Notes: generated from the sequence alone by a model not told the origin. Counted from the stretch's first letter, positions 24,901-46,462 are shown. The stretch is DNA of 64,000 bases from Xestospongia bergquistia (GCA_963965975.1 OZ014411.1:25964249-26028248); one strand, 5' to 3'. Made by a program: numbers and translations.

Positions 24901-27900
24901 TGTAGTGCTTAATTCAATTAGACACTTCATTAAATATATCAACATTGTGTCTGCATGTCTTAGTGATAAGTGTCTAGGTAATATATGTTCTAACAGTAGC
25001 AGTTTAAATTATTTATAATTAAATTTGTTTAATGGCATTTACTTCGTTCTATTATAGAATTTAAAGTTGATTGGGGCTGCTGAGAGAGGTGATCTTGATA
25101 AAGTCAAAAAGTGTATTGACAATGGGGCTGATGTCAACTACATATACAAAACAGTATGTATAATAAACATGTGTATACTATTTCTAATATGAATGCCTTC
25201 TAATTAGAAACCATAAAACTAGATAGTAGGGCATATATAATTACATTATAAGCTTCACAAGTCGAGCGTTATCTAATTATATTTACTTTGATTATTATTC
25301 CACTTCCTGTTTTCATTACACTAGTATAGTTCCTTGCATCTTTCCGCTATGAACCAGCATAAAGATGTAGCTAGAATTTTACTGCGTCATGGTGCTGACA
25401 TGAAAATTAAAGATAAAGTAAGAATAATAAAATGTAGTCAGTTACTTCCTCATTTTCATTTTGTAAATATAGAATGAAAGGACACCACTTCATTGGGCAT
25501 GTAATAAAGGAAATCAGGATCTTGTTCAAATATTACTTGAACATATAAATGATTCAAATGATGTAAGTTATTTACTTTTAAACAATAACAGTAACATTTG
25601 TGACCTCTTTGTTATCATTGTGTGAACTCAAATAACATCTTTTTTTTAGGACGTCCTAGTTCTTCAGGATATATGGGGTGACCCTCCTCTTCATCTTGCT
25701 TGTCGTAATGGCAATGTTGCTATTGTCAAATCACTTCTTTCTACACGTTTTTATGTCAACTGTAATTTGACAAACATTGATGACAAAACTCCTTCGGATG
25801 TTATTAGTAACGACATTTCATATCAAGACAGACAAGAAATACTGTCAAGTTTGAAAGCTTTTAATCATGCTGATGCATCTACAAATGCAATGGTATATTC
25901 AATTATATTTAGTATTAGAAATTCATGACATTGTCCTAATAGGATTTTGATCCTATTAGGACAATGCTAAATTTGGATATTTTGGATAGTCTCGAGGTCA
26001 ATTTATTTTTCATACATGTGGTTTTTCTTATAACATGACCTCATTAATAAACTTTTAAACCCTAACAGATGTTATATTTAAAATACAATCCTGTTATACA
26101 AATTAATGTACTATCTTTTGTTGGTTGTTATGCATTCAGTTAGTACTGACATAGATTAATATGTTATACATAACTGCATTGTAAATTTGGAGTTTCTTGA
26201 AATATTTATTTTGATTTTATCAATAAGATTAGGAAAATATTACTTATTCTTCAATAAAATGATCCCATTGTTTGCATTGTAATAACAATATAAGAATATT
26301 ATAAGATGTTACTAGTGTCTCTATAATGAAAAGTGTGGCACTGCACACAGTTTTTTAGCCCCACCTCCCACTACAACTATATAGGTTCAATTAATGCTTT
26401 TGACAATTTCACTCTTATATATAGTTTAGAGTTAGTTGTAGCTGCAGAGCAAGATGATCTTGAAAAAGTGTCAACATGCATTGAAAATAGAGCAAACGTT
26501 AACTATATAGACAAGATGGCAATTAGACTATAATTAAAAATTTTATGTAAATGTCTTCTTTTATTAAAAGCAAACTCCTTTGCATCATGCTGCAAGGTGT
26601 GGAGATACAAAAGTAGTAGCCCATTTGATGAAGAAAGAAGATCTAGCTATCATGGATATGGTAAGTAGCTTACAATGTGTAATTAGTAATTATAGAATTT
26701 TTATTAACTTTTATTTGTATGTCACATTGAACTAAAGCTTAAAATACCAATAATCAGAAAAATGTCATTAACATTTTCTTCAAGTATTCTTGAGCCAACT
26801 GTAGTAACTTCAATTAAGATTTTAAATTGTTATTCATTAGTATATTAGTATATTAGTATATTAGTATTAGACTTAGTTATTAATTTAATAAGTTACTGTT
26901 TCTTCCTCATTTTAATTTAAAGCATGGGCAAACTGCACTTCATTTGGCATGCATTGAAGATAGGAAAGAGGTTATTGAAGTTATGTTGGAAATGAATGAG
27001 ACTCAGTTTCGTGTAAGTTTTGGTTATTTTAGTTACATATTCTTATATTAACTGTTGATAGTCAATGTAAAATAACATTGTACTGTAAGTCCTCTAAATA
27101 TTGTAATGATAGATGTTCAAAAATGCTTCATTGGATTTCATTAAAGAGCCTTTCAATTAATATTTTGATTAATTATCTAAAGTTATGTTTCTTATCTGTT
27201 CCAAACTCTCCTCTATAACAATTTATTATATATACATGATAGTTATGTTATATGCTTCTGCCATAAATTAGAGCAGTATACATTTTATGGTTATTTTTCA
27301 GGCCAAAAAATTAATGCTAGATAAATTTTGACAGGATAATAGTTTTTTGAAAAGGAGCTAAAAATTTTTAGAGGAACTATAATAACATCCTGCTATATAC
27401 TATACTATTAAATTAGAAAAAAATGCCAATTTACTAGTTACTGTTATCTTTAATCTATATTAAAAACATTACAACAGTAATATTACTAGATAAAAGAGAT
27501 ACTGTTTTGAGATGCTTGAATATGATATTTTTTAATATTATAGGAATGCCTCAAATGTCAAAACAATTCAGGAAACACACCTTTGCATTGTGCGTGCAAA
27601 GTTGGCAACATTGACACAATTCGTTTATTACTGCTTCATCAAAGTGCTGACACAATTAATATCCAGAATAGTTCTGGTCAAAGAGCTATTGAAATGATTC
27701 CACATAATGTGCCTAACATCATAGATTTGCTTGAGCTTTTTAGACCTAGCTCACGAAAAGAATATTTTATTGTTCCTCAAACCCGGGTGTTCATGTGTGG
27801 AAATCCTGGATCAGGAAAGAGCACACTTGCTGAATTAATATCACAATATGATCCCAATCATCTTCCAACTAACATACTTCCTAAAGTGCAGACACAAAGA

Positions 27901-30241
27901 GTGATAACTACCATTGATGAGAGTCAAAACATTATTCTCTATGACTTTGGGGGGCAACTCGACTACATGAGCTATGCTGCTGCTCTTGACAAGATTGTAG
28001 TTGGTTCTCCTTCAGTTTTTATTTTAGTTGTCGACTTAGCTGATAATTATGACAAAATTAAAATAGACTTGAAAAATTGGCTCTCTTTTATTGACAATAC
28101 AATTGCCAAAATATCTAAACCATCTCAGCTTATTGTTGTTGGAAACCATAGAAACGGTGTCCAAGATACAGATATCAAAAAACTGAGTAAGTTTGTAGAT
28201 AAAACTATGGGATCAATCACTCATCTTAATTTAAAAGCAGTAATTTCTCTTGAATGTCAGTATCCTGAAATCAAGCAAGCTACCAAGCTTATGGAATATT
28301 TAAAAGAAAGCACCAAATTAATTGGGAGCATGTCTAAATCACATAGCGTTAGCTTTGATTGCTATTGTTTTTATGCTTCATTACAATCTAAATATAATGA
28401 TATTCCAACTAACTTAGAGAAAGTCACTTATGACTTTCCCAAAACTGCTGGTGAGTTAACACAATTATTAAAAACACTAAGTGCTAAAGGATTGATTTTG
28501 TATTTGAAAGTGGAAAACACCCATTGGATTATTGCAAATGAATCTAGTTTTTGGAATGAAGTCACTAATGAGCTTCTTACATCAATAAATGCAGAGGATA
28601 GCATTTTTAGTAATACTGGAGTAGTTACACATTCAGCTTTTGAAGAATTGTTTCCTAATTACAATGGCATCGTAGATATTTTGAAAAGCCTACAAATTTG
28701 TGGTACTGTTGACTCCAATATAGTAACAAAAAAGACAAACATTCGTGCAACGACAAAAAATCCTGAACCATCTGAAGAGCTTCTCTACTTTCCATCCTTA
28801 GTTAGCACAGAACCTCACTCTAAAGCTACAATCAAAAAAGGGTATGGTTGGGGTCTTTTTTATAGCAATGGTGAAAATGTCCTTCCTAATACTTTTCGTG
28901 ACAAGCTGCTTTTGCAACTTGCATATAATGAATGTCTCACACTGCGCGAAAAAATTGGGCGAATTGGTGCATTGAGAAGGGAGGAAGGTGTTGTAGCTTT
29001 AAATCGAAGGTGTGAAGTGTGGACAAATGGTATCTACTGGAAAAGTGCAAGTAATGTTGAAATTACTGTGCAAATTACAAACTACAATCGATTTGTGACT
29101 GTGGTAGTGTCCAAATGCGACCCAGTAGAAGTCAGTCAACTTCGTTGTTCAGTTATAAGAAAAATTCAAACCTTGCTAAAAGAACTAAACCTTCCATTTG
29201 ATAACATTTTTGAAGCTGTAATATATCCAAAGGATATTCCTAAAATTCGCACTGCTGATCCAAGAGACTTGACGCTTATTCCAATTGAAGAAGTTGCCTA
29301 CCACATGTTGCAAAGAACTGAGGTTATTCCCATTGAAGATTGTGATGTCAATGACATTAAATTAAAGAAACTTATCGGTAAAGCAGAGCCTTATTCCATT
29401 ATATCTCCTTCTGTTATAAAAGAGCTTTTTAATGATGAAAAAGCTGATCAAAAGTTATCAGAGGAAAGCTTTAAACATATCCAGCATGCCTGCATTGAGC
29501 TAAAACTGACAGTATCTGTAACTCGCTGTCATACTTATTCTCAAGTTAGGGGATTCTTAAATAGGTGGAGCTTGTTTTCTGGAAAAAATCCATTGGTAAG
29601 TAAAATCTTACTACAACCACTCATTCAGATAATATTATATAATGAAATTAAAATTTATATAGAACATTGCTGACCCAGCTCTTTCCGATGAAGAAATTGA
29701 AAAATTGTCCTTATCAACAAAACAAGCAGCATTACTTGGTAAGCATAATAAATAAATATTTAACACATACTGAAAATGATATCACTTGATGCTTTAATTT
29801 GATTACAAAATATTACCAATTAAATGTGATTGATGAGGTTTAAACACACTAGTAAAAATTTCTATTAACTTTATGTTGTAATTATCACGTTTCTATTCTT
29901 TAATTTCATAAGATAAAACTCCAGATAAAAGAGATGTACTTGAATTACTTGCAACAATTGCTGCTAGATGGAGGAATATTGGTGATGCCCTTGGAGTATC
30001 AAACGACAACCTAGACTCAATTGACAGTGATCGCTCAATCGATAATAAAGGTCGACTTTCCAAAGTTATACAAAAGTGGATAGAAGAAATGCCCTCTGAT
30101 GTAACCTGGAGAACTATTATTGAAGCAGTACGTGGTAATATTGTACAAAATGAAAACAAAGCCAGAGAAATTGAAGAATTCTTAAAAACATACTATATAC
30201 AACAAAAATACATTAATGCAAAAACATTTAGTAAAAAATGA
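21932..30241 (+). CDS. Gene B: ankyrin-Roc-COR-death domain protein, about 1247 aa
   Basis: Paralogue of A. Exons: 21932-21961, 22466-22570, 24313-24411, 24534-24632, 24737-24838, 25058-25153, 25325-25417, 25473-25562, 25650-25892, 25943-25996, 26423-26518 (doubtful), 26571-26660, 26923-27012, 27544-29595, 29663-29738, 29913-30241. They code for MGTANSKNNL (myristoylation pattern), ankyrin repeats, Roc (P-loop GNPGSGKS at about 515-522, DFGGQ, NHRN), COR and a death domain nearly identical to A's. Exon 9 is 51 bases shorter than in A and C, and exon 10 is a 54-base rearranged exon. Exon 11 has lost its normal acceptor and has a GC donor (GCAATT), so it may be skipped, which would keep frame. 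Exon 2's donor is GTATAA. The 3' quarter is almost identical to A. It is either a working gene in early decay or one with altered splicing. Confidence 0.78.
22857..23243. mobile_element. Nested MITE, 387 bp
   Basis: The ends are inverted repeats, CCGTAAGGGTATAAATTTTC at the left and its near complement ending GTACCCTTACGG at the right, flanked by TA at 22855-22856 and 23244-23245. The host words GGAATGTGGC-CGGGTGTTGGTA occur just before it and again near 23315-23335, so the surrounding element is itself partly duplicated. No ORF. Confidence 0.78.
23411..23628 (+). pseudogene. RecQ-like helicase fragment
   Basis: One frame reads through helicase motif I (LPTGCEKS, with E where the consensus LPTGxGKS has G) and on to VSPLVTLMMDQ, which matches the RecQ motif Ia/Ib region (VSPLxxLMxDQ). 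An in-frame TAA stands at 23456-23458, before the nucleotide-binding motif, where RecQ proteins usually have a residue just ahead of the Q-motif glutamine. Only about 70 residues remain. It lies inside the composite element, so it is probably cargo or a remnant of the transposon rather than a host repair gene. Confidence 0.65.
25929..25966. repeat. Perfect 16-base hairpin across the exon 10 acceptor of B
   Basis: CATTGTCCTAATAGGA, a 6-base loop, then TCCTATTAGGACAATG. The left arm covers the intron end and AG acceptor (25941-25942); the right arm is in exon 10. A and C lack the right arm and have unrelated, longer exon sequence there. Confidence 0.9.
26841..26869. repeat. Short tandem repeat (TATATTAG)n
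   Basis: About 3.6 copies of an 8-base unit in intron 12 of gene B. It looks like simple slippage sequence. Confidence 0.7.
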
Positions 30242-31257
30242 AAGTTGTTATTGTGTTCTTTATAATTTTTTAATAATTCTATTAAAAATAATGTGTTAAA
30301 AGTTTTTTTAGAAAGTTTGTAGGTGGGATCAATTTTAAAGAGAAATCAAGTGTATATATCCATAACCTTACTTTTCCTTAATGGCATTATATACAAAGTA
30401 GACCACACTGTTAGTGTTGAGACATTGGCAATGCAATAATGTATAACAATGTTGTAAAGTTTATATCTATTCTTAGCTGGCCATAAAGACTTGATTCTTG
30501 TACATATAGCCACCCTTCTACACAAAAACGAGGCTAGCTTATATGCAAGTCTGTGTAAAAATTACCCAATTCTGAATACACTGATTTCCTTGCTGTTAGT
30601 TATTAATTAGAAAATGTGTTATCAACACAGACGCCATGCAGTAAGCTGTTTCTTACTTAGTAGAGTCATACCAAAGTAGTATGTTATAGTAATATGATAT
30701 GAATATGCATATTATATGTTCATATTAAACTGTTTAGTGATAAAAGCTGAATTAGTAAAGTATTCTGTCTTATATACACATTGAAACATGTACATGTTTA
30801 AGTCATTGATTGTATAATCTATGGAGAACAAATAAAGTATGGAAATTAAAATACTTTCTAATACTATCAGCATATATATTCTAGAATAATATATAATCAT
30901 TTTTCAACAGACAAATAGAAAATATAATTAATTAATATTACAACTAAAATTATCAATCACATTTAATTGGTAAAATTTAAGATTTGCTAACGTATTGTTA
31001 GAAAAATCTATGGATGCATGCAAGTTAATAGTATATACAACATGAATGTATTCTACTCACTCTGAGAACCTCAAAATGAACAAAACTACATATATTGAGC
31101 ATCCGACTGAACTATGATGATAACAGTTATGTCTAAAGCGTATATGTATATATAATTATTGTTTATGTTAAAGATGACAGGGAAGATTATCGTAATATTG
31201 AGAAGTCATAGGAAAGCAGTGTGGGTAATCCCAGCATTCCAGGTTGTTACATGCATG
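30242..31257. other. Copied 3' flank of gene A
   Basis: Nearly base-for-base copy of 10682 to about 11693. It stops at ATGCATG, where the sequence switches within a few bases to a copy of exon 15 of the family. No gene of its own. Confidence 0.75.
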
Positions 31258-31842
31258 GTTGACCCAGCTCTTTCAGATGAAGAAATTGAAAAAATATCTT
31301 TATCAACAAAACAAGCAGCAAGAAGAATAAAATAATATTACAATACATTTAACACATACTGAACATGATGTCACTTGATGCTTCAAAGAATGTTACTTGA
31401 ATTATAAAATATTACCATTTAAATGTGATTGATGTGATTTAAACACACTAGCAAAATAATTCTACTAACTTCATGTTTTAATAATCACATTTCTATATTT
31501 TTAATTTCATAAGATAAAATTCCAGATAAAAGAGATGTACTTGATTTACTTGCAACAATTGCTGCTAGATGGAGGAATATTGGTGATGCCCTTGGAGTAT
31601 CCGATGACAATCTAGATTCAATTGACAATGATCGCTCAATCGATGATAAAAGTCGACTTTCCAAAGTTATACAAAAATGGAGAGAAGAAATGCCCTCCAA
31701 TGTAACTTGGAGAACTATCATTCAAGCAGTACGTGGTAATATTGTACAAAGAGAAGACAAAGCCAGAGAAATTGAAGACTTCTTGAGAAAATACTATATA
31801 CAACAAAAATACATTAAAGCAAAAACATTTAGTAAAAATTAA
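31258..31842 (+). pseudogene. Displaced exon 15 piece and intact spare death-domain exon of B
   Basis: 31258-31330 matches most of exon 15 (GACCCAGCTCTTTCAGATGA onward) but lacks its donor. 31514-31842 is a complete copy of exon 16: same length (329 bases), acceptor ATAAG, phase-1 start, no internal stop, TAA end. It encodes a death domain differing from the one at 29913-30241 in scattered residues (for example VSDDNLDSIDNDRS, KWREEMPSN). Exon 15 of B ends in phase 1 and could splice to either. It is probably B's original last exon, displaced when A's 3' end was copied in. Whether it is used is unknown. Confidence 0.65.
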
Positions 31843-32170
31843 AAGTTGTTACTTTATACTTTTTTATAATTCTATTAAAAATAATGTGTGTGAAACTAGA
31901 TAGTAGGTGGGCTCAATTTTAAAGAGAAATCAAGCATATATATCCATAACCCTCAATGGCATTATATACAAAGTAGACCAGCATTGAGACAGGCAATGCA
32001 ATAACATAAAACCATGTTATAATGTTTATATCTACTCTCAGTTGGCTATTAGAATTTGATTCCCGTAAATGTAAAAAACCAGGCTGGCTTGTTTTTAAAG
32101 TCTATATATGTACACAATAGCCAATTCTGAATATATATGTATATAACAAATCCAATACTAACTTCCTGAT

Positions 32171-33083
32171 TGATGACGAAATAGCTGACAGAAGAAAGCT
32201 TTGAAAATACCCAGCATGCCTGCATTGAGCTAAAACTGACAGTATACATCTGTAACTTTCTGCCATGCCTATTTTCTCATGGTAAGAATTCTTAAATAGT
32301 TGGGGCATGTTTTCTGGAGAGAATCAAGATCAAAAGTTATCAGAAGAAAGCTATGAAGATATGTAATATGTTTTGCTCAAAATATACTTGACCTTTTGCT
32401 CTTTACGACACCTATTCATATGCTAGAGGACCATTGAAAGATTGGATCATTTTTTTGTGGAGATAATCCATTGGTAAGTTGTTAAAAAGTGCTAAAAGCT
32501 TACTCTAGTAACTAAATTAAAATTTATATAGGATATGCTAATCAACTGCTTTCAGAAGATGAATTATAAATTGTCCTGAACATTAATACAAGCAGGTAAG
32601 CATAATATTATTTATGCTAGCAAATTAAAATTAATACAGATATATTATTTTTCTTGCCAATATTTTATAAATAAAGTTTCAAAAATGCAACTTATACTTA
32701 ATAGATTCCTGCTAAATTTATCTAGTAATTATAACATTTTCCTTCGTAAAGATAAAATATATGAGAAGTGGAATATAAGGGAATTATTTGCAACAATTGC
32801 TACTAGATGGAGGAACATTGGTGATGCACTTGGAGTATCAAATAATGACCTAGAGTCATTATAGACAGACATCACTCAATCAATAATAATGGTCGACTTT
32901 CAAAAGTTTCACAAAAAATTAATGGAGAAAAGAATGTCCTCCAATGTAATCTAGTGAAGTATCATTGAAGTAGTAGTAATATTGTACAAAATAAAAATAA
33001 AGCCAATGAAATTAAAAGACTTCATGAAGCAATGTTCCATACAACAAAAGTATGTTAAAGCATAAACATTTATTAGAAAGTAA
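32171..33083 (+). pseudogene. Decayed COR tail and death-domain copies
   Basis: 32171-32326 and 32327-32473 match the 3' end of exon 14 twice in tandem, the second with a surviving GTAAGT donor. An exon 15 remnant follows at about 32535-32594. 32758-33083 matches exon 16 with several stops and frameshifts (for example TAG within the segment after NNDLESL). The intron preceding the death-domain relic resembles intron 15 of gene C. It is an older dead member of the family. Confidence 0.7.
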
Positions 33084-33639
33084 AAGATTCTTTTTGTATT
33101 TTTTTAAGTAATATTAAAAGTTATGAATGAATTTTTTGAAACATAATTTGTTTTTAGGCTACAAAGAGATACTATTTTTTAGTGAAGCTGCCATTTTGCT
33201 TTTTGTTCTGAACCACTGTTTATTTATCTATACTCTTATTTGACATTACATGGTATGTAGACTGCTATTGGCATTGAGCTATTGTCAATAGTAAAGTATA
33301 AAATCCTAAAGCCCATTTCTACTCTTAGTTATGTGGATGTGATTTCCATATTTTTCACTTATAGTCTCACATATGCAGTAAAATAGGGGGAATTTTGCCA
33401 GCCTCTGTGTTGATAACGCATTTGTTAATTAATAAATAAAAATAAGGAAATTAGTCTGTTACATATCATATTGGGAATTGTTTAGTGTGTATATTAGCAT
33501 TCATAAATATTACCATGTCCCTAATCTGAACAAGCCACAGATTTGTTGGTAGTTAAGACTAGATACTGGTATTGAAAAAAGTGACTAAATAAAGAGAAGC
33601 AGAACGTATGCTGGCTTAAATGACAAGTGATTTTTTTTT

Positions 33640-35304
33640 CAATTACTACAATGCATATATGAATGGATATGCTAAATGACAAGTAATTAGATTTTTTCAT
33701 TTAGTTTTAAAAAAATACTTTTATGTCAAATGCATGTTGATTATTACACACAAGCTTTTACAGAGTTGATCATGAATAGAATAGAGTCCATATCACTAAC
33801 AAAATATGCATGTGTTCTTTCTGTGTCTATGATTAAAATATATATATTTTCTTTATAAAATTTCTGTGAAATCTTTTAAGACTGTTGTCACTCAATTATT
33901 TTGAATTTATGTTAACAAAAGCTGTACAATTATTAAAAGATTATATAACTGAAGACAAAACTAGCAACTATGTAAATAATATTTATATAAGGATTTGTGT
34001 CTTTTGTAAAATTGTAATAATTACTAACTCACTAAAGAGTGCATTAGTTGTTTAAAATTTGCCACAACTTTTATTTTAATGGTATTGCATATAACAGTAC
34101 TATTGACTACACTATGTATTTGTCTAATGTATGGTTCTATAGTAGCTTTCACAGTAATATTAACAAAATTCATTGTTCCATGTGTGGCAGTGATTAACGT
34201 TTGTGGTTTTATTTTATTTCATTCTCTTTTATTTGTTGGATACAATGATACATATCAAGTGTTTCTAAACAATATAAGACTCCCTAGGACATGAAAAATA
34301 TTGTACAATTAAAGTTTTGTGTCATAATATAGACAGATAAAGAATGAACGCAATGATTTGGCAAATATTATTAAAGGCTAGTTATTGTGTGTTCAGTAGT
34401 CTTAATATTATATTCTAAAATAAGGATATGTATAATAATTGTAATCATTGTTTTAGATTTGAATCTGCAAGTAAGTAGAATCTTGAAAAACTAAAATAAG
34501 TATATAGGAGTGATACTTCTCTAACTTAACTTTATTAATCATCATTATTGCTTACATAACACCTGTGACTTGTATTTTTTTAGTTACATTTTAGTTACAA
34601 TTATCACTATCCTAAGCATGACAAACCACATATTAATAATAGAAACTAAGGTGATATTGTATATAATAGCAAAAGGTTGAATATGAATTATAAAAAACTT
34701 CATTGTCATCATAATAATTCAACAAAGCACTAGTCAAACTCAACATAAACAGTGAAATAATTTTTGGCCTATCCTAACATTACTTTCTTTATTGCTTGAT
34801 AACTATTTTCTTATAAAATAATAATTGTTATTTTCTCGAGAGATTATGTGAAATGTTATTGAATGACTATATTGTCAATTTATGATAGATAATATAGGTG
34901 GTATACAATACATGTTAAGTGTGTGACAAATTCACTAATTCACCAAATAAATTGCCTAACTTAAACCAGTCAAATATAATGACATACATACTGTCATACA
35001 ATGTATACTTCAAAATTTTAACTTATCAAAAATGTTATAATTGTATTGCTAAATTTTAACTTGTTAGAAATAGTTAGGGTTCACCCTTGCTAATTGATTT
35101 GTTATATAGTATATAGTATCAATGGTATAGTATGTTATAATGATGCATTCATACTACATCATACAACAACATGTACTAAAGTATTGCACTCATTTATGTA
35201 AAGGCTCTACCAGTGGAATGATATCAAATAATTCACTAATGTTTGTAACTGTTATTATTGCTGTCACAGCTATTTTCGAGTACAGTTGGAATAAAACTAA
35301 GTAG
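33640..35304 (+). pseudogene. Decayed copy of the 3' half of gene E
   Basis: Similar to 17330-21025. The end of the last ankyrin exon is recognisable at about 33910-33972 (KLLKDYITED-like), and the tail-anchor exon at about 35203-35304. The helix there carries a Glu (VTAIFEYSWNKTK) in place of a hydrophobic residue. The first part of the ankyrin exon, its acceptor and the linker exon are not recognisable. It is 90 percent similar by eye to the minus-strand relic at 59.8-60.5 kb and less so to E. Not functional as it stands. Confidence 0.65.
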
Positions 35305-35693
35305 AATTTTATGATAAAACAATGATGTTAATAAGACTATTGTATGCAGTGCTTTTTATGACTTTGCTTGCATACACTTTTTAAAATTATATATAGCATT
35401 ACAAATTTAACAATTTACACGATTCATCTTGAGTGGTCTGTCCATTTGTGTTAGAGTTGTCTAATAATGGTATTAAGTACATAGAGATTCTATGGACTAT
35501 AACCACAATCAAGATAATTATATCATTACCTTTCTAATCCTTGAATATAATAACACGTGCATAATGTATATTACTAATTTTAATAGTGTTGTGGCTACTA
35601 TAATAGTATTCACTACGTTCACTTTGATCTGAGGACTTCACGTGATCAAACCTGTGATTCACTACTCTCACTGCTCCGCCCATTTGCTTAATC

Positions 35694-36224
35694 ATGGCTA
35701 CTCCATTATTAGAAGAGTTTTCTTTCTTTTCAGGCTGGATGCCACAAGCTGAATCTGACCAGTATATGAGTAGATGTTTGACAGATATCCCCTGGGCACC
35801 CAAAAAGTGGAACATAATCTACACTTTACCTCAGCTGGCCTATTATTATGACTGGAAGGCTCGACAGAAGAAGCCTATACCAGTATTAGAAGAGCTAATA
35901 GAGAAAATTGAGACTCAATATAAGACTACAGTGTCTGTAGTGTGGTGCAATTTATTTCATGATGGTAACCATTACATAGATTGGCATCAAGATCAATATG
36001 GCGAACATCTTTTTGTTCTCTCGTTTGGGGCTGCACGTCCGGTTCTTTTCCGACACAAAAAGACTAAGGAAGTAAAGGAGTATAATTGTTGTCATGGTGA
36101 TTTATATTATTTTGCACCCTCGTGGGACAAAGCCCATGAACACAGTATTCCAAAGGATGAAACAATTAAAGATCAACGACTTTCTTTTGCTATTTTCTGT
36201 CAACCACCATTCTCAAATAAATAA
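35694..36224 (+). CDS. AlkB-type Fe(II)/2-oxoglutarate dioxygenase, 176 aa
   Basis: Single-exon gene. The fold and motifs match the AlkB/2OG-FeII_Oxy_2 family, whose members remove alkyl groups from nucleic acids or proteins. Visible features are the NLFHDGNHYIDWHQD segment with metal ligands H98 and D100, SFGAARPVLFR (109-120) as the core strand, the distal ligand H150 in HEHSIPK, and R162 in QRLSFAIF for 2-oxoglutarate. Classical AlkB proteins have a second Arg six residues after the first; here that position is F168. Human ALKBH2/ALKBH3 are the closest general type, but I cannot choose between them. No transit peptide seen. AATAAA-type signals overlap the stop (AAATAAATAAAG). The gene starts 390 bases after the E-tail relic and is unrelated to it. 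Confidence 0.85.
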   Translation: MATPLLEEFSFFSGWMPQAESDQYMSRCLTDIPWAPKKWNIIYTLPQLAYYYDWKARQKKPIPVLEELIEKIETQYKTTVSVVWCNLFHDGNHYIDWHQDQYGEHLFVLSFGAARPVLFRHKKTKEVKEYNCCHGDLYYFAPSWDKAHEHSIPKDETIKDQRLSFAIFCQPPFSNK

Positions 36225-36814
36225 AGACAGTAATTTAACAAGGATTATTTTGATTTATTTTTTACCACTTTATAAAAATTTTATACAAGTTTCAACTTTT
36301 TATAATCCTTTTTAACTATTATGTTAGTCAATGTAATGAATTGTAATAAGATATATGTTAGTAGAAAGACCATAGATTTCCTTGTATTCACTATAATATT
36401 GAAATACAAAGATAATGTAAAATATTTATATATATATATAAGCGCTTTTCTGAGCGTTTATTTTTAAATACACTTAATTTGGATTTTTTTTCATTTAACA
36501 TTTAGAAAATGGATATTGGCTATATGGTATATAGTGAAAATTATTGCTTTAAAAGAGTCATTAGTCCATATACAACAAATAGAAGTGATGACGCTATTAA
36601 TGGTTACTCTAACATGCATAACGAGAAACAAGGTCATTAAGGTAAGCCTTAATCCGAAGATTTTTTACCACTACAGAGAGATTGCACACAAAATAAGTGT
36701 CTATTGCAGTGACTGGGTATTTGTTGCTGGGCAACCTGTATACTGTTATTGGAATGAATTATTTGCCTAGTATAATAATCATGTATAATATGTGGGCAAG
36801 GTTTCCTCCATAGA
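36225..36814. other. Intergenic, AlkB to ABCC
   Basis: Holds a short (TA)n run near 36425-36441 and one 43-codon ORF at 36509-36640 (MDIGYMVYSENY...) with a TTTAG acceptor-like sequence just before it and GTAAGC just after its stop. This could be an untranslated leader exon with an upstream ORF for the ABCC gene, but there is no homology to support it. Confidence 0.35.
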
Positions 36815-46017
<9,203 letters not shown>

Positions 46018-46462
46018 CTCAGGAACACTATTTAGTAATGAATTCCTTGTAACTATTTGAGCTTTTAATTTAAATTAATACACAATTTTACATGTATAAA
46101 TATTATTTATTGCATTGATTAATTGATATAATAGATATTACAATTTCCTTGTTATTGTTATTGATAAATAGCATTAATAAAAAGTGCTGTTTTGATAATT
46201 ATATGCAATAAACATTACATGCATGTTGATATATGCATGTATTGTATGCTAAAATTAATGATTGTACTAATTAATTATAAAAATGACATCAAACAATTAT
46301 ATTATCATAATTTCATCCATGAAAATAATTGATGCAACAATTGTCCAGTATGAGATCTGTGATAATTGTACCCTATGTATAGAGGTACAAGTATATACAA
46401 AAAAGAATACAGCAAACAAAATTTTTATTTCTAATAAATGTTTTTGCTTTCATGTACTTTTT
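46018..46462. other. 3' flanks of the ABCC gene and gene C
   Basis: Convergent intergenic DNA. AATAAA motifs for the ABCC transcript occur near 46174 and 46205. No gene seen. Confidence 0.5.

Noticed and set aside
34079..34294. Hydrophobic 71-aa ORF
   Set aside because: It falls in the decayed E-tail duplicate, in what corresponds to the intron of E. No family recognised and no splice support.
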